Below are positions 45,820-55,715 of a DNA stretch of 64,000 bases, in pieces. The position numbers and the translations under genes are program-made. The stretch is from NCBI GenBank assembly GCA_033964015.1, contig CM066920.1, forward strand, positions 992,001 through 1,056,000, read 5' to 3'. Numbering within the stretch: the stretch's first letter is position 1; each line of letters starts with the position of its first letter. Under the pieces are notes generated by a model that was given only the letters and a program-made list of their open reading frames with translations, did no database searches and was not told the DNA's origin. This DNA is from Scolanthus callimorphus. Its lineage: Eukaryota > Cnidaria > Anthozoa > Actiniaria > Edwardsiidae.

Positions 45820-47100
45820 AAATAATTAAATAAATAAACGGATGGTGGTCTAGACGGAGGCCAGGAAGGCCTTTTGTGAAGTGGCGTTTACGACATTTGC
45901 TGGTAGAGTGTTCCAGTCTCTTATTGTTCTCGGGAAAAAAGAGAGTACTTATATGAATCAGTATGTGCAAAAGGGACTTCATAGGAGTGTTCGTGTGTAT
46001 GGCGGCTTTTATGTATACGTGGGATAAGGTAGTTAGATGTATCAATCAGGAGTTCGTTAGTGTGTAGTTTAAAGAGCATAGACAGTCTTTGTTTTTCCTT
46101 CTTTGTTCTAGCGTTTCCCAGTTAAGTTCCGCTAACATATCCGTAACGCTTGATGTGTTATGGTGGCGATTTTACACAAAGCGTGCTGCTCTTCTTTAAA
46201 CCATCTCTAGATTGTATATGTCCCCTTTCGTATACGGATCCCATGCCTCAGCAGCATATTCCAGTGCAGACCAGACTTTTGTATGCCAGTGCCTTGATGG
46301 GAGGCGAGTTGATCTTTAGGTTTCGCCTTAAGAAACCAAGAGTTTGGTTTCCCTTGTTTGTAACTTTGGAGACATGGAGGTTCCATCTAAGATCTGATGT
46401 GAATGTGATGCCGAGGTACTTTGCAGCATCAACGCTTTTCAAAACCTTATCATGCAAGACATACTGGACGATAGGGTCACGTTTCGTGTAACTCGCAGGA
46501 CGTGACATTTGCTGGGATTAAACTCCATCTGCCATGCTTTCTCCCATGCTTCAAGCTTTGCAGGTCTGTTTGAAGGGTTCTTGTCTTCTTGTGATTGCAC
46601 GGCCAGATAGAGGAGAGTGTCGTCAGCAAATAATCTGACGGTTGAGTCTAACTGATTGGGCAAGTCATTGATGAAGAGTAGGAATAGACAGGGTGCTAAG
46701 ACTGAGCCTTGAGGAACACCTGACTGTACACATGCAGCATTTGAATGGTCTCCACCCACAACGACTCTTTGGGTTCGACCTGTGAGGAAACAGCGGATCC
46801 AGCCAAGGGTTTTGTCTCTCACACCATAGTGTTTAAGTTTCAGAAGGAGCCTTTGGTGTCCAACTCGATCAAACGCCTTAGAAAAGTCCATAATGAGTAC
46901 ATCGGTTTGTCCTCCGCCTTGCATATGAAGGCTAGGTCGTTGACTACTTCAATGAGTTGAGTTACACATGACAAAGCCTTCCATGAAACCATGCTGGAGG
47001 TGGTAAAATATATTATATCTCTTAGTGTGTCTCATGATAGCACTAGTAATCATGTGTTCCATGTGTGTAATTATGTGAATCCCGGATCGACCAACCGTAT
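45820..47100 (-). mobile_element. Decayed jockey/CR1-like LINE, RT 3' half
   Basis: Complement of 46924-46439 encodes TDVLIMDFSKAFDRVGHQRL, VQSGVPQGSVLAPCLFLLFI and the catalytic RLFADDTLLYLA. After a frameshift, 46508-46248 continues with VDAAKYLGITFTSDLRWNLH. Further frames to about 45840 give QRLSMLFKLHTNELLIDTSN and RDWNTLPANVVNATSQKAFL, the usual C-terminus of this family. A short A/T-rich repeat at 45805-45840 marks the 3' end. Fragments extend 5' to about 47100. Multiple frame breaks make it inactive. Confidence 0.88.
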
Positions 47101-47462
47101 CGACTTTTCTCTGTTCCGAGTAGCTTCCTTATAGCTTTGAATTCCTTTCACCTGGAGCTCTGATAAAGAAAGGGGGGTAAGTAGTGCACCGTCTCCCCAA
47201 TTAGTAGTGCACTCGTGCACGGCTAGAAGATTTGAGACGTTAATAAAGTTGTTTATTTGCTTACCTCCTCTGCCTAACGATGTTAAATACGAGGTACTGA
47301 GGTTTGTTACATTTATTTTACATTTATTGTTACATTTGTTGTAACTTGAGAGTTATTTATTTATTGTAATTTCTATTGTTAATATCCCCACGGCCCCTAT
47401 TGTAAATCAGATTTTGTGTTGAATAGGTTAGCGTGGTGAAATAAAGTTTGCCTACCTGCTCT

Positions 47463-47468
47463 TTTATT
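47463..47468 (-). promoter_or_regulatory. Polyadenylation hexamer AATAAA (GPCR gene)
   Basis: AATAAA on the minus strand about 135 nt after the GPCR stop codon; the only perfect hexamer I noted close to that end. Confidence 0.45.
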
Positions 47469-47603
47469 TGGCTGGCACACATGTAAGAAATATATCAGGG
47501 CACCCAATTTCTCCACCAAACGCTTTCCAACTTAACCGCTTAAATAATGACCGGTCCCTAAATAAACACTAATACATATTCTGTTATCATAATGTTTCAA
47601 TTT

Positions 47604-48662
47604 TCATTGCTTGTTTGAACATTTATCAGCTTTTCCGCAATCTGATGTACTTTTCCAGTGCAATGATTTGAGCGCCAGATCTTTCACTCTACCTGGCTCC
47701 GCCCTTTCAAAATCCCCCAGACTCCATGTAGAACCCTTGATTGAAATTGGATCTCGTCGATCTCGTCTCTTACAGCAGCGCAGAGATGGCCGGAGGAACC
47801 TGGAAAATTCATTTCTGTATCGCCGATTCAGAAGTCCATAAAAAACTGGATTCTGGGCGTGTTTCGAAACTATTAACGTTATTGCAACCAAATCTACCCA
47901 CGGTGGGGCTATAATGCCTGTCATCTCGAGTATGTTGACCAAGCTACCTGGCGTGTAACACAACAGAAATGCCATTATGATTGCGAAAATCGCGCGTGTG
48001 GTTCTTATGTCCTCGATATTCGCCCCCGAACCTACGGAGCGTCTAAATTGTAGAAATGACATTTGGTGTAGCCTTACAGTGCGGTAAATCTGTGTGTAAC
48101 AAATCGCAATTATTCCTACAGGTAACGCCACGAGAGTAAGAAACGTTATGGTGTAGGAGATGTTTGTGCTGAATTTGAAGTGACAAACACATTTGGATAT
48201 TTGGAATTCGTTGGAGGACCATCCCATTACGGGGGCGATTGATATGAAGGTTGCTGCTACCCATGGCAGGGCTATGAGTGTCACGTTCCCTCTGGGACTG
48301 AAAACCTTATTGTACTTTGCAGGCTGGCAAATTTTCATGTATCGATTAAAACTAAGGATCCACAAAGCATGCAAGGACGACTTGCCGAAAAACACTATCA
48401 TAGTTCCACTGATTTCGCATCCTGTTTTTCCAAATAACCATTTTCCGCGACGGATTGACGTCACTAGCATGAATATCAAATTTGCTGAGCCACCGATGTC
48501 AATAAAGGCGAGGTTCCTGATGAACAAGGTCCCTGGCAACCGCCGAATGTGACGTTGATATGTTGCCTTGGCAACCAAGATGTTCCCCGCCATTCCGAAA
48601 AGCATGATCAGTAACAGGATAATGGAAATCAATGTTGATGCTTCAACGGACCACTCGTCCAT
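47604..48662 (-). CDS. Class A GPCR, melatonin-receptor-like, single exon
   Basis: 352 codons, seven predicted membrane segments. TM1 has GMAGNILVA (GN pair). Cys82 at the top of TM3 and the Cys pair of SKCVCHF in loop 2 can form the conserved disulfide. TM3 ends with NRY at 106-108 in place of DRY, as in melatonin receptors. TM6 has LLCYTPGSLVN (CYTP for CWxP) and TM7 has QNPVFYGLLNRRYR, an NPxxY motif whose YGLLN tail is also melatonin-receptor-like. The C-tail carries an RCCKRRDRR basic/cysteine stretch (possible palmitoylation). Orphan; cnidarians have large intronless families of this type (general knowledge). The ATG at 48660-48662 precedes an N-terminus without a signal peptide. The ligand cannot be inferred. 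Confidence 0.88.
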   Translation of the reverse strand: MDEWSVEASTLISIILLLIMLFGMAGNILVAKATYQRHIRRLPGTLFIRNLAFIDIGGSANLIFMLVTSIRRGKWLFGKTGCEISGTMIVFFGKSSLHALWILSFNRYMKICQPAKYNKVFSPRGNVTLIALPWVAATFISIAPVMGWSSNEFQISKCVCHFKFSTNISYTITFLTLVALPVGIIAICYTQIYRTVRLHQMSFLQFRRSVGSGANIEDIRTTRAIFAIIMAFLLCYTPGSLVNILEMTGIIAPPWVDLVAITLIVSKHAQNPVFYGLLNRRYRNEFSRFLRPSLRCCKRRDRRDPISIKGSTWSLGDFERAEPGRVKDLALKSLHWKSTSDCGKADKCSNKQ

Positions 48663-49834
48663 ATTACAGTATTATACCTGCAATGAGACAAAGTCAAAAT
48701 TACACACATGTTTGATGACCATGGGTGGGGAGAGTGAAGCATGCTTAAATTAATTATAGGACCGTGGAGGCTTCGACATGTAAGGTGGGGGATAGGGAAA
48801 GGTGAGTCTTTAAGTGCAGTTGTTGTTAAAACTATGATCTGGTCACTGGTGTCTGTACAAAAAAACTCCTCCTACACCTATAGATCCAACGAGCCCCGAG
48901 GCAAGATGTTACGATTTACTTTCACGCATGTAAATGTCTGAAACGTAGGACTAATTCTCCACAAATTAGAGTAACAATAAAGCCTCATCTAGAGTAGGTT
49001 AAAAGTTTGGTCGGCAAAGGTGCAACAACACAGAACCAGCATAAATGAAATCAAGTCAATGAAACTGCATTTGGTGCTCTCCAAAACTGTAACGTCTTTA
49101 GGGCAGCGGCTTGAATTTGCAAAGGTCTCTGTGTCTGTTTTCCGGTTTTTGATTTCAAGCATTAAATAATACTAATATGAAAGTAGACATTACCAATATT
49201 TCTTGATTTCTTCCTGGCCCCTTCGTCTCAGTTTCACTTGGTTTTCTATTCTTCAAAGGCCGCTTACAAATCTGTCACTAGAGGCTTATCTTTATAGATC
49301 ACGCGGATAAATCATACAGCATCATATAACACTGTATGTTTGTTATTTACTTAAATATCGATTTTCGTGCAATGTGGTTTGATTTCTATTATCTGTATTT
49401 CTTAAGCGCCTGATGACGTCATAATCCTGACTCTTTTCTTCCAATCAACCAAGCAGTAAAGTCAAATGAACTATTGTGCACTATGACAACAGAGGACGGT
49501 CAATGGTTCGCATAATCGTCAAGTCGAATAACTTAAAGTTTAATTCAGCCCCGGGGTACAGTCACTTCTCAAAATGGCTTTTTATTCATATATGTCAAAA
49601 GAAAATGTATGTTTTATTTTAATTTGAGCGCCAACTAACTAAAGCACGCTTGTACTTGCCTGCCAAGAAAATATATGGGATCTCCAATACTAGTGGCGGA
49701 TCAACAGGATCTAGGAGTACGCCATATATAAAATGCGTGGCGTAGAAGAATAAAAAACGCGAACGCTAAAACGTTTCCCCCGGGAGTGCTTTCACTTGCG
49801 AGAGGCCTGGGGATGAGTTGAAAATAAATTCAAG
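48663..49834. other. Intergenic between divergent GPCR and microprotein genes
   Basis: Presumed promoter space for the GPCR (leftward) and the small plus-strand gene (rightward). I see no further gene or clear repeat. Confidence 0.5.
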
Positions 49835-50086
49835 ATGGCGGACGACACAGACGGAGAGAGAGAAAAGAAGGCACCATTAGACCTTGCTCTTCTCAAAGGA
49901 TTTGTGGCTGGGGTTGTCTTCTCACATATAAACAAAAGACTAATCTTAGGGCTTTTTATTGGAACAATTTCAGGAGCATACCTACAGCAGAACTACTCTG
50001 GAATACCGAACGTTCAAGCCACGTTACGAAGGTGGATAGACTCGCTAAAAAAATCAACACGGGAATTCAAAGACAAGAATAAGTGA
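49835..50086 (+). CDS. SLC35A4 microprotein (SLC35A4-MP) homologue, stand-alone gene
   Basis: 83 residues, single exon, with a good start context (AAGATGGCGG). The order of features matches my recollection of the 103-residue human protein encoded by the upstream ORF of SLC35A4. Shared features are: an acidic MADD N-terminus; LLKGFVAGVVF (human FLKGFLAG); a hydrophobic glycine-rich membrane segment at about residues 35-52 (LGLFIGTISGAYLQQ; human LGFAVGT..GIYAAQ); then IPNVQATLRRW (human VPNVEKTLRDY); and a basic tail. The anemone-type protein lacks the roughly 20-residue N-terminal coiled region. The human protein is reported in the inner mitochondrial membrane. No SLC35A4-like transporter ORF follows downstream, so here the microprotein would be the main product. 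The identification rests on motif comparison only. Confidence 0.75.
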   Translation: MADDTDGEREKKAPLDLALLKGFVAGVVFSHINKRLILGLFIGTISGAYLQQNYSGIPNVQATLRRWIDSLKKSTREFKDKNK

Positions 50087-50449
50087 TCCAGTTTGCAGAT
50101 CAAGGAATTCATTGTCGTTTATGCTTCAGCTGTTCTTGTGAAACAAATGTGTGAAATTGTCTGATAACTAAAGAAAAATAACGTGGCGGCAAGAAGGAAA
50201 GAGACAAGATAACTATTTTGGGCTTCTTCGATACTTCGATATCAAAAGCTGCACAAGGCTAGTCGAAGAGAGGACACATACGAACACCACAATCATTCAT
50301 TGCAAGTACATTACTCAAGCACTCGTAGACATTATGAGTGGTTTTTTTAGTATCACTTCTATATGGAGTTCACCACCATCATGACATTTTTGGATTAAAT
50401 ATTAAAATATTGATCAATGCACATTATCTAATTAACATTCTTTCAAAAC

Positions 50450-50896
50450 TAAAGGCTGGTTTCCATATAATCTCTTTGATCTTGTCAGTCTCATCAATCA
50501 CATGAAATAGGGCACCAAGAGATCTCTCGTGATCGGAAAAGACTGAAACAATCGGGGTGATTGTGATCATGTGGATTGGATAGAACATTGTTCTATCCCA
50601 GGAGATCAATGCGATTGAGATTGAATGAGATTATATGGAGACATTCAAAAATGATTGATGCGATCGGAATCTAACCCAGAATTAATTGTTTCTAGAGCAG
50701 CAGTCATTTCGGTTGCATATACACTTTCAAAATGGCACACAAAACATTAATATCCTGGACTCACTTTATGCGATCAGTGAGATCATATGGAAACATACGA
50801 TCACATTGAATCACATGGATTGCGTGTGCACTATTTTGTGCGTTCGACGAGACTGATGAGATCAAAGAGATTGTTCTGTATGGAAACCAGCCTTAA
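50450..50896. mobile_element. MITE, 'AAGGCTGGTTTCCAT' termini
   Basis: The left end AAGGCTGGTTTCCATATAAT and TCTCTTTGATCTTGTCAGTC are mirrored by GACTGATGAGATCAAAGAGA and CTGTATGGAAACCAGCCTT ending at about 50895. Interior GATC-rich segments (GATCGGAAAAGACTG, ATGCGATCGGAATC) also show inverted similarity. About 445 bp, non-coding. Confidence 0.8.
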
Positions 50897-51007
50897 GAAA
50901 TCATGTGTTATATCCATGTATGTGTGTGGGGGAGGGGGGTTTCTACATTTATTGAAAGTTAAAATTTGCACCCCTCAGAAAAATAGGCGATACAAAATTA
51001 ACTCCCA

Positions 51008-51080
51008 CATGGCAAGACAAGACAAGACAAGTTTATTCAGGCACTGAGCACAGTGTACATGGTGGAACCCTGAAAAATAA
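51008..51080 (-). repeat. LINE 3'-tail-like fragment
   Basis: GGCAAGACAAGACAAGACAA then GTTTATTCAGGCACTGAGCA. A pentameric tail next to a short conserved stretch, similar in style to 61687-62080, is typical of 3' ends of minus-oriented non-LTR elements. Too short to classify. Confidence 0.4.
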
Positions 51081-51742
51081 ATAGAATAAAAGAGAGTCAT
51101 TCTGGAAGTTATTTTCTTAATTCCTCATCTACATTCTAAAAAATACTTACCCCCTACCCTTAACAGGATTTGCTTTTTCTTTCCCACACTGCCTTGATGT
51201 ATGTTCAGACCTGGTTCATGTATATGTTATATTTGGGCAAAATAGAATACCAAATCAATAAATCAATTAACTGTGATGCAAGATTTATTCTACTGACTCA
51301 AATAGTCTCTGCCATGCTAGAGAATCGGCTTGAGGTCGGAGAATTGCTGATCACATCTAGTCAGTCTTTACAGACTTTACAGATGGACTAGGGTCCATTG
51401 ATAAATTCATGTTGCCCCCCAAAAAATGCCCAATGGATGTTTTGGACCCCCTAAAATATCACCCATATATACACATTTCGTTGGAATGCCACAACAGTAG
51501 AAGCCAAGCATACATCAAGCAAACCAATAACAAAACTGCATTACTGACAGTACATTGCGATTACCATAGAGTGGACTTCAGACCAGTGTTGTGAGTAATT
51601 TGCACATACTTTGCATTTACTCCTAATGTTTTGTTCAGAATTGGTGTTTACTTTGCATTTGGTTTACCACAGTCATGTAAAGTTGGCTCTATTTGTGACA
51701 TCTTGTCACATAATCACAACGCAAGTTAAGTCTACAGTATCA

Positions 51743-51748
51743 TTTATT
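51743..51748 (-). promoter_or_regulatory. Polyadenylation hexamer AATAAA (PRORP)
   Basis: Minus-strand AATAAA about 75 nt downstream of the PRORP stop codon. Confidence 0.6.
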
Positions 51749-51819
51749 GAAGGGTGGTGGGGAGTTGATGTCAAACTGATTTGGCTCTATCGTCACACCA
51801 CTCCAGTGTTTTAATCCTT

Positions 51820-53445
51820 CTAATATTTTAAGACAGAACAATGCCAACATCCAGAGGTGTCAGGAAAATGCCAAGCTCGAGCTGATTTCTGAACAACTGG
51901 GTCAAATTCAATTTTGTGAAGTAAAACATTTCCATTCCTAGTTTCCTGGAATGATATATGATTTAGACGAGCCCACTTCAGGAACTTCCATTGCAAATGT
52001 AATGGAAGTAGAAAGCGATGATCCTTCCATTGATCATGTGTGACAACATAGGTTTGTGCTCCAGCTAAGCTGCTCACTGCTGTTGCATAAAGCAGGAACA
52101 GATCGTCATTGATACCAGTTTTTGTTATGTAAACTGTACATGATTTTTTCAATGTGATAAAAATATCTTGAGAAATGTCTTTTTCAAGAGTATGGTTGTA
52201 CATGATCAGTAATACCTTCTTTCCTTGCCCAGCAAAATAGGAAACAATTTTCTGTAATCTTGTAGAATTAAACTTGTGATGGGCGTTACATTTACCTCTT
52301 GCACTTTGTAAACCAACATTTTGCCCATCAATAACAATATCAAATGGTCTTTCAATACTTGCAAGAATTTTCTGAAATTCTTCAAGCTCAGCCCTTTCTC
52401 CTTTACTAAATCTCAGCTTCTCATTTATCTTGATATTTTCAGGATTGGTCAAAGTGCTGATTATTTCAGCCTCTACGTCCTTGAAATACTCTTTGGGTGG
52501 ATTCTGCTCAAGCTGTGTGTTACACTTTTTACAATGACCTCTCTTATTGATTTCACAATACTTCCACTCCCAGGAATGAAGTGAGTCATGTTGAAACCAA
52601 ATTTCTAGAGCATCCAAGACTTTGTCAGGAACTTTGTTGCCAGAATTGTGTAGAAAATCTAAAACCTCGAAAACCAGTGAATGCTTTTGACAACCCCCAT
52701 GATTGCCTTTGAATGAATCTCTTCTTTCTCTGCCAGGTAAATCACATTTCGAGCAGGCAGCAATCAATGTTACAATCATATCGAAATCTGGAATAATTCC
52801 AATATCTTTATGTGAAAAGCAATTCATCTGATTTTTCTTTTCAAAAAGCTCAAATGCTTCAGCAACGTGCCCATCATTTGCTAGACCAGTTATCAGTATA
52901 TCGAAAGCCCTAGTATGTCTTACATTATTTGAGTCATCATTCATTGAGTTCAAAGCTGCAAAAGCCTTTTCCCACCACTTCCTAGCAACATATGAGCGAA
53001 GAAGAGTTGTTTTCACGCCGTTTCCTGGTTTATAATATAACTCCATATCTCTGTAGAGTGACGCTAGCTCGCTATGTCTCTCTTGTAATAAGCAAGCATG
53101 CATCACTGTAGCAAAAGTCCTTGCTAAAGGGACGACTCCTTCGGATTTGGCGTTACCCATGAGACGAAAGACTTCTTCGTGTTTCTGCCTCTTTACAGCA
53201 TTGTTTATTTGTCTATCAAGTTGATTGTCCTGAGCCGTAATACGGTCTCTAGATATCGCTGCCTTTGCTACACGAAGTGTCTTCAAAGTTAGGTTATTTG
53301 GGGATTCAATTTTTGACGAAATGCACTTGTCACTTGACGCTTTGAAACTTCTTATATCCTGAACACATCTTGTAGAAGCTATTGTAAAGGGCGCCTTGCT
53401 TCTTAATTGACGCCAATAGTGTAAAAATCTGATTGCCATGGGCAC
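51820..53445 (-). CDS. PRORP: Mitochondrial protein-only RNase P catalytic subunit (PRORP/MRPP3)
   Basis: 541 codons in one exon. Family role: 5' end maturation of mitochondrial tRNAs, with the MRPP1/2 partners in animals. The basic N-terminus (MPMAIRFLHYWRQLRSKAPF) looks like a mitochondrial presequence. Residues of about 85-250 form PPR-like helical repeats (KSEGVVPLARTFATVMHACL, HTRAFDILITGLANDGHVAE). The C-terminal NYN metallonuclease carries the expected aspartates: IVIDGQNVG (D about 373), INDDLFLLYAT (DD about 447-448) and VVTHDQWKDH (D about 471). The structural zinc site is split between GHCKKCNTQ and the terminal ARAWHF ... CWHC. Length matches the human protein. The frame is intact, unlike the exon-broken genes to the left. 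Intronless structure might reflect retrotransposition or intron loss. Confidence 0.95.
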   Translation of the reverse strand: MPMAIRFLHYWRQLRSKAPFTIASTRCVQDIRSFKASSDKCISSKIESPNNLTLKTLRVAKAAISRDRITAQDNQLDRQINNAVKRQKHEEVFRLMGNAKSEGVVPLARTFATVMHACLLQERHSELASLYRDMELYYKPGNGVKTTLLRSYVARKWWEKAFAALNSMNDDSNNVRHTRAFDILITGLANDGHVAEAFELFEKKNQMNCFSHKDIGIIPDFDMIVTLIAACSKCDLPGRERRDSFKGNHGGCQKHSLVFEVLDFLHNSGNKVPDKVLDALEIWFQHDSLHSWEWKYCEINKRGHCKKCNTQLEQNPPKEYFKDVEAEIISTLTNPENIKINEKLRFSKGERAELEEFQKILASIERPFDIVIDGQNVGLQSARGKCNAHHKFNSTRLQKIVSYFAGQGKKVLLIMYNHTLEKDISQDIFITLKKSCTVYITKTGINDDLFLLYATAVSSLAGAQTYVVTHDQWKDHRFLLPLHLQWKFLKWARLNHISFQETRNGNVLLHKIEFDPVVQKSARAWHFPDTSGCWHCSVLKY

Positions 53446-53865
53446 TTTACTAACGTGTTGTGGTATCGGTAGTCGTCCTTAAGAGGCTTTTTACAGCATC
53501 AAAAAAGCTTAAAACCCAGAGCGAGATGTTTGTCAAAGGCTGCAGAATGTACTGTTCGGCCTTCACTAATAGTTATCCACCAAGCATAATCATAAAACCA
53601 GGCCAAGATAAAGTCGCCAATGGGAGTCGTCAAAGTGAAGTCTGTCTCAGTTCGCAAAAAAAAAGCAAAAATCTACTAGGCATTCCTCGACGTAACGGAT
53701 CGCCCAGAGCACCATGGGATTTTACACAGGATTCCCATTGCAGAGTATATTCGGATTGAGATGAGAGGCATCTAATAGCGCTGTTCACACTGACGTCATC
53801 CATTGTTATTAATGTGCCAACCGGACATCGATTGGTTCACAAAACAAAGGGCACTATTCAATCTA

Positions 53866-54693
53866 TGTGAACAACAACAACCAAAGCTTGAGATTTATGT
53901 TAAACGTTGTGGAAAAATGGTGTTTTGCTCGGCACCTACAAAACCTGGATCACGGATCGTTGGATCGGATCGGATCATCGGATCGGATCGTCGGATCGGA
54001 TCGTCGATGATCAAGGGATGGGAAACGTTGTATGACGTCACTGTTGTATGACGTCACTGTTGTATGACGTCACTGTTGTATGACGTCACCAATGACCGTT
54101 ATTGATGACGTCATATAAACTAGAGTGATTTAATATCTCGACAAGGGAACATTCTAACAGAAGTCCAAACTAGGGAAAGTTGTCTCCAAGCCAAGGGGCT
54201 ACAAACGCCTGTCACGTGATATGATGTCATGTATAACAACCTTAAAACAAAAAACATCAACAGTGCCTGAAATGATATTGGCAAACAACGTTTGATTGTT
54301 GTCAAGATATTTGATTTTCTAGGTTTTGACGACGTCATATCACATGATAGGGGGTTGTTCCCTTGGCTTGGAGACAACTCTCCAAGTTGGAATGTTCCCT
54401 TGTGTAGATATTAAATTTTCTAGTTTTAATGACATCATCGATGAAGATGTATCGAATTTTATATTGATTACTACATATAAGTGAAAATGATCCGATCCAA
54501 TGATCCGATCCGATGATCCGATCCGATCCGACGATCCGTGATCCAGGTTTTGTAGGTGCTGTGTTTTGCTGACATTTCGAGCGTTAGCCCTTCGTCCGAC
54601 AAGGGCTAACGCTCGAAACGTCAGCAAAACACCATTTTTCACGGCGTTTAACATAAATCTCAACCTTTGGTTGTTGTTGTTCATGTTCACGTC
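53866..54693. mobile_element. Nested foldback element with tandem TGACGTCA loop
   Basis: The left arm from 53866 (TGTGAACAACAACAACCAAA, TTTATGTTAAACG, CACCTACAAAACCTGGATCA) is mirrored by the right arm ending at about 54693 (TGATCCAGGTTTTGTAGGTG, CGTTTAACATAAA, TTTGGTTGTTGTTGTTCA). Between them are GGATCGGATC repeats in both orientations. Four tandem TGTATGACGTCACTGT-like units lie at 54028-54090. An inner inverted pair (CTCGACAAGGGAACATTCTA / GGAATGTTCCCTTGTGTAGA) also lies inside. The right arm alone contains an extra hairpin at about 54562-54630 (TTTCGAGCGTTAGCCCTTCG / GACAAGGGCTAACGCTCGAA). It lies between PRORP and the GH35 gene. Confidence 0.85.
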
Positions 54694-54996
54694 TCCGCCG
54701 ACGCAGACCACCTAGTTTTGCCGTAAAACTAGTCATACCATATTCAATCTACAGTTGGCACATTAGCATTACAATGGCAATGTTGATAAACATAGTAAGC
54801 GCTCATCAAAAGTTTAGAACTCAGGTTAAGACTCTGTGCAGATAAAATGAAAGCTTGCGTCTGTTCATTTCAAAATTCATATTTTGAAAGACGGACGCTA
54901 TTTGTCGGTTGGGCGGGAGTGGAACTGGAGGAGAGAGAGAGGAGCATGGGGAAATCTCCACAACTGCCTACCCTGGGGGGGGACTCCCCATATTTT

Positions 54997-55313
54997 CAGA
55001 CGGGGGTGCTCGTCCTATCCCTTAGGGTATAAAATTGACAGACGTGCTATCTCTTAGGGGTGTTGAAATCAGCCCTATCCCTTAGGGGAGTCTCAGACCA
55101 AACCTTGCCCAGAAATATATTGGTACTGACACCAGAACCGATATTTACAAAGGAAACTTGGTTGAAAACCCTAAAATTTGCTGTCTTTTAGGGGTAAATT
55201 TGGCGCTCGCCACGCCAAATTTGCTCTCTTTTAGGGGTTAACTTTTCTGTTTGCCACACCCATTTTGCTATCCCTTAGTGTCAAAATCAATTTTCCCGAC
55301 GAGCACCCGTCTG
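54997..55313. mobile_element. MITE, TTTTAGGGG family (copy C)
   Basis: CAGACGGGGGTGCTCGTC at the left end is the reverse complement of the right end GACGAGCACCCGTCTG within a few bases. The interior has ATCCCTTAGGG and CTTTTAGGGGT motifs. It is preceded by GGGGGGGGACTCCCCATATT, a flank shared by copies A, B and D. Confidence 0.8.
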
Positions 55314-55715
55314 CCTACCATTCTGGATAAGCCGAGTAGTAGAATTGCAGGCTAAAGCTAACATGCTAACCAATTTATAAGGCATAGTATTGATAGTTAT
55401 GAAGGAAGTCTAAAATATTGGGAGTCTCCCCCAAATTAGACAAACTCTTTATATAGAATTTTGAGATTCCTTCTTTTTCTCAGCACTATTCAATCATTCA
55501 TTTGAGAAGTAATATTTAAATCAGCTGATGAAACACGCTCTCTAGTGTTTTGATATATTACTTAACAAATAAATGTTTATACACATTTCTATGTTTATAC
55601 ACATTTTACCCAAGATAATTTTCAAGTATGCAACGTTACAAAACTAGCAGCTAGCCACTCTGTAGTTCCCTGCTCCCACCTCAGTTTTGTGGACTCCATG
55701 TACCTGCTTATTTGA

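Larger units (their letters stand above)
50087..51819. other. Intergenic; MITE and LINE-tail debris
   Basis: Apart from the two repeats listed separately (50450-50896 and 51008-51080), I see no gene. Small frames here lack recognisable motifs. Confidence 0.55.
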
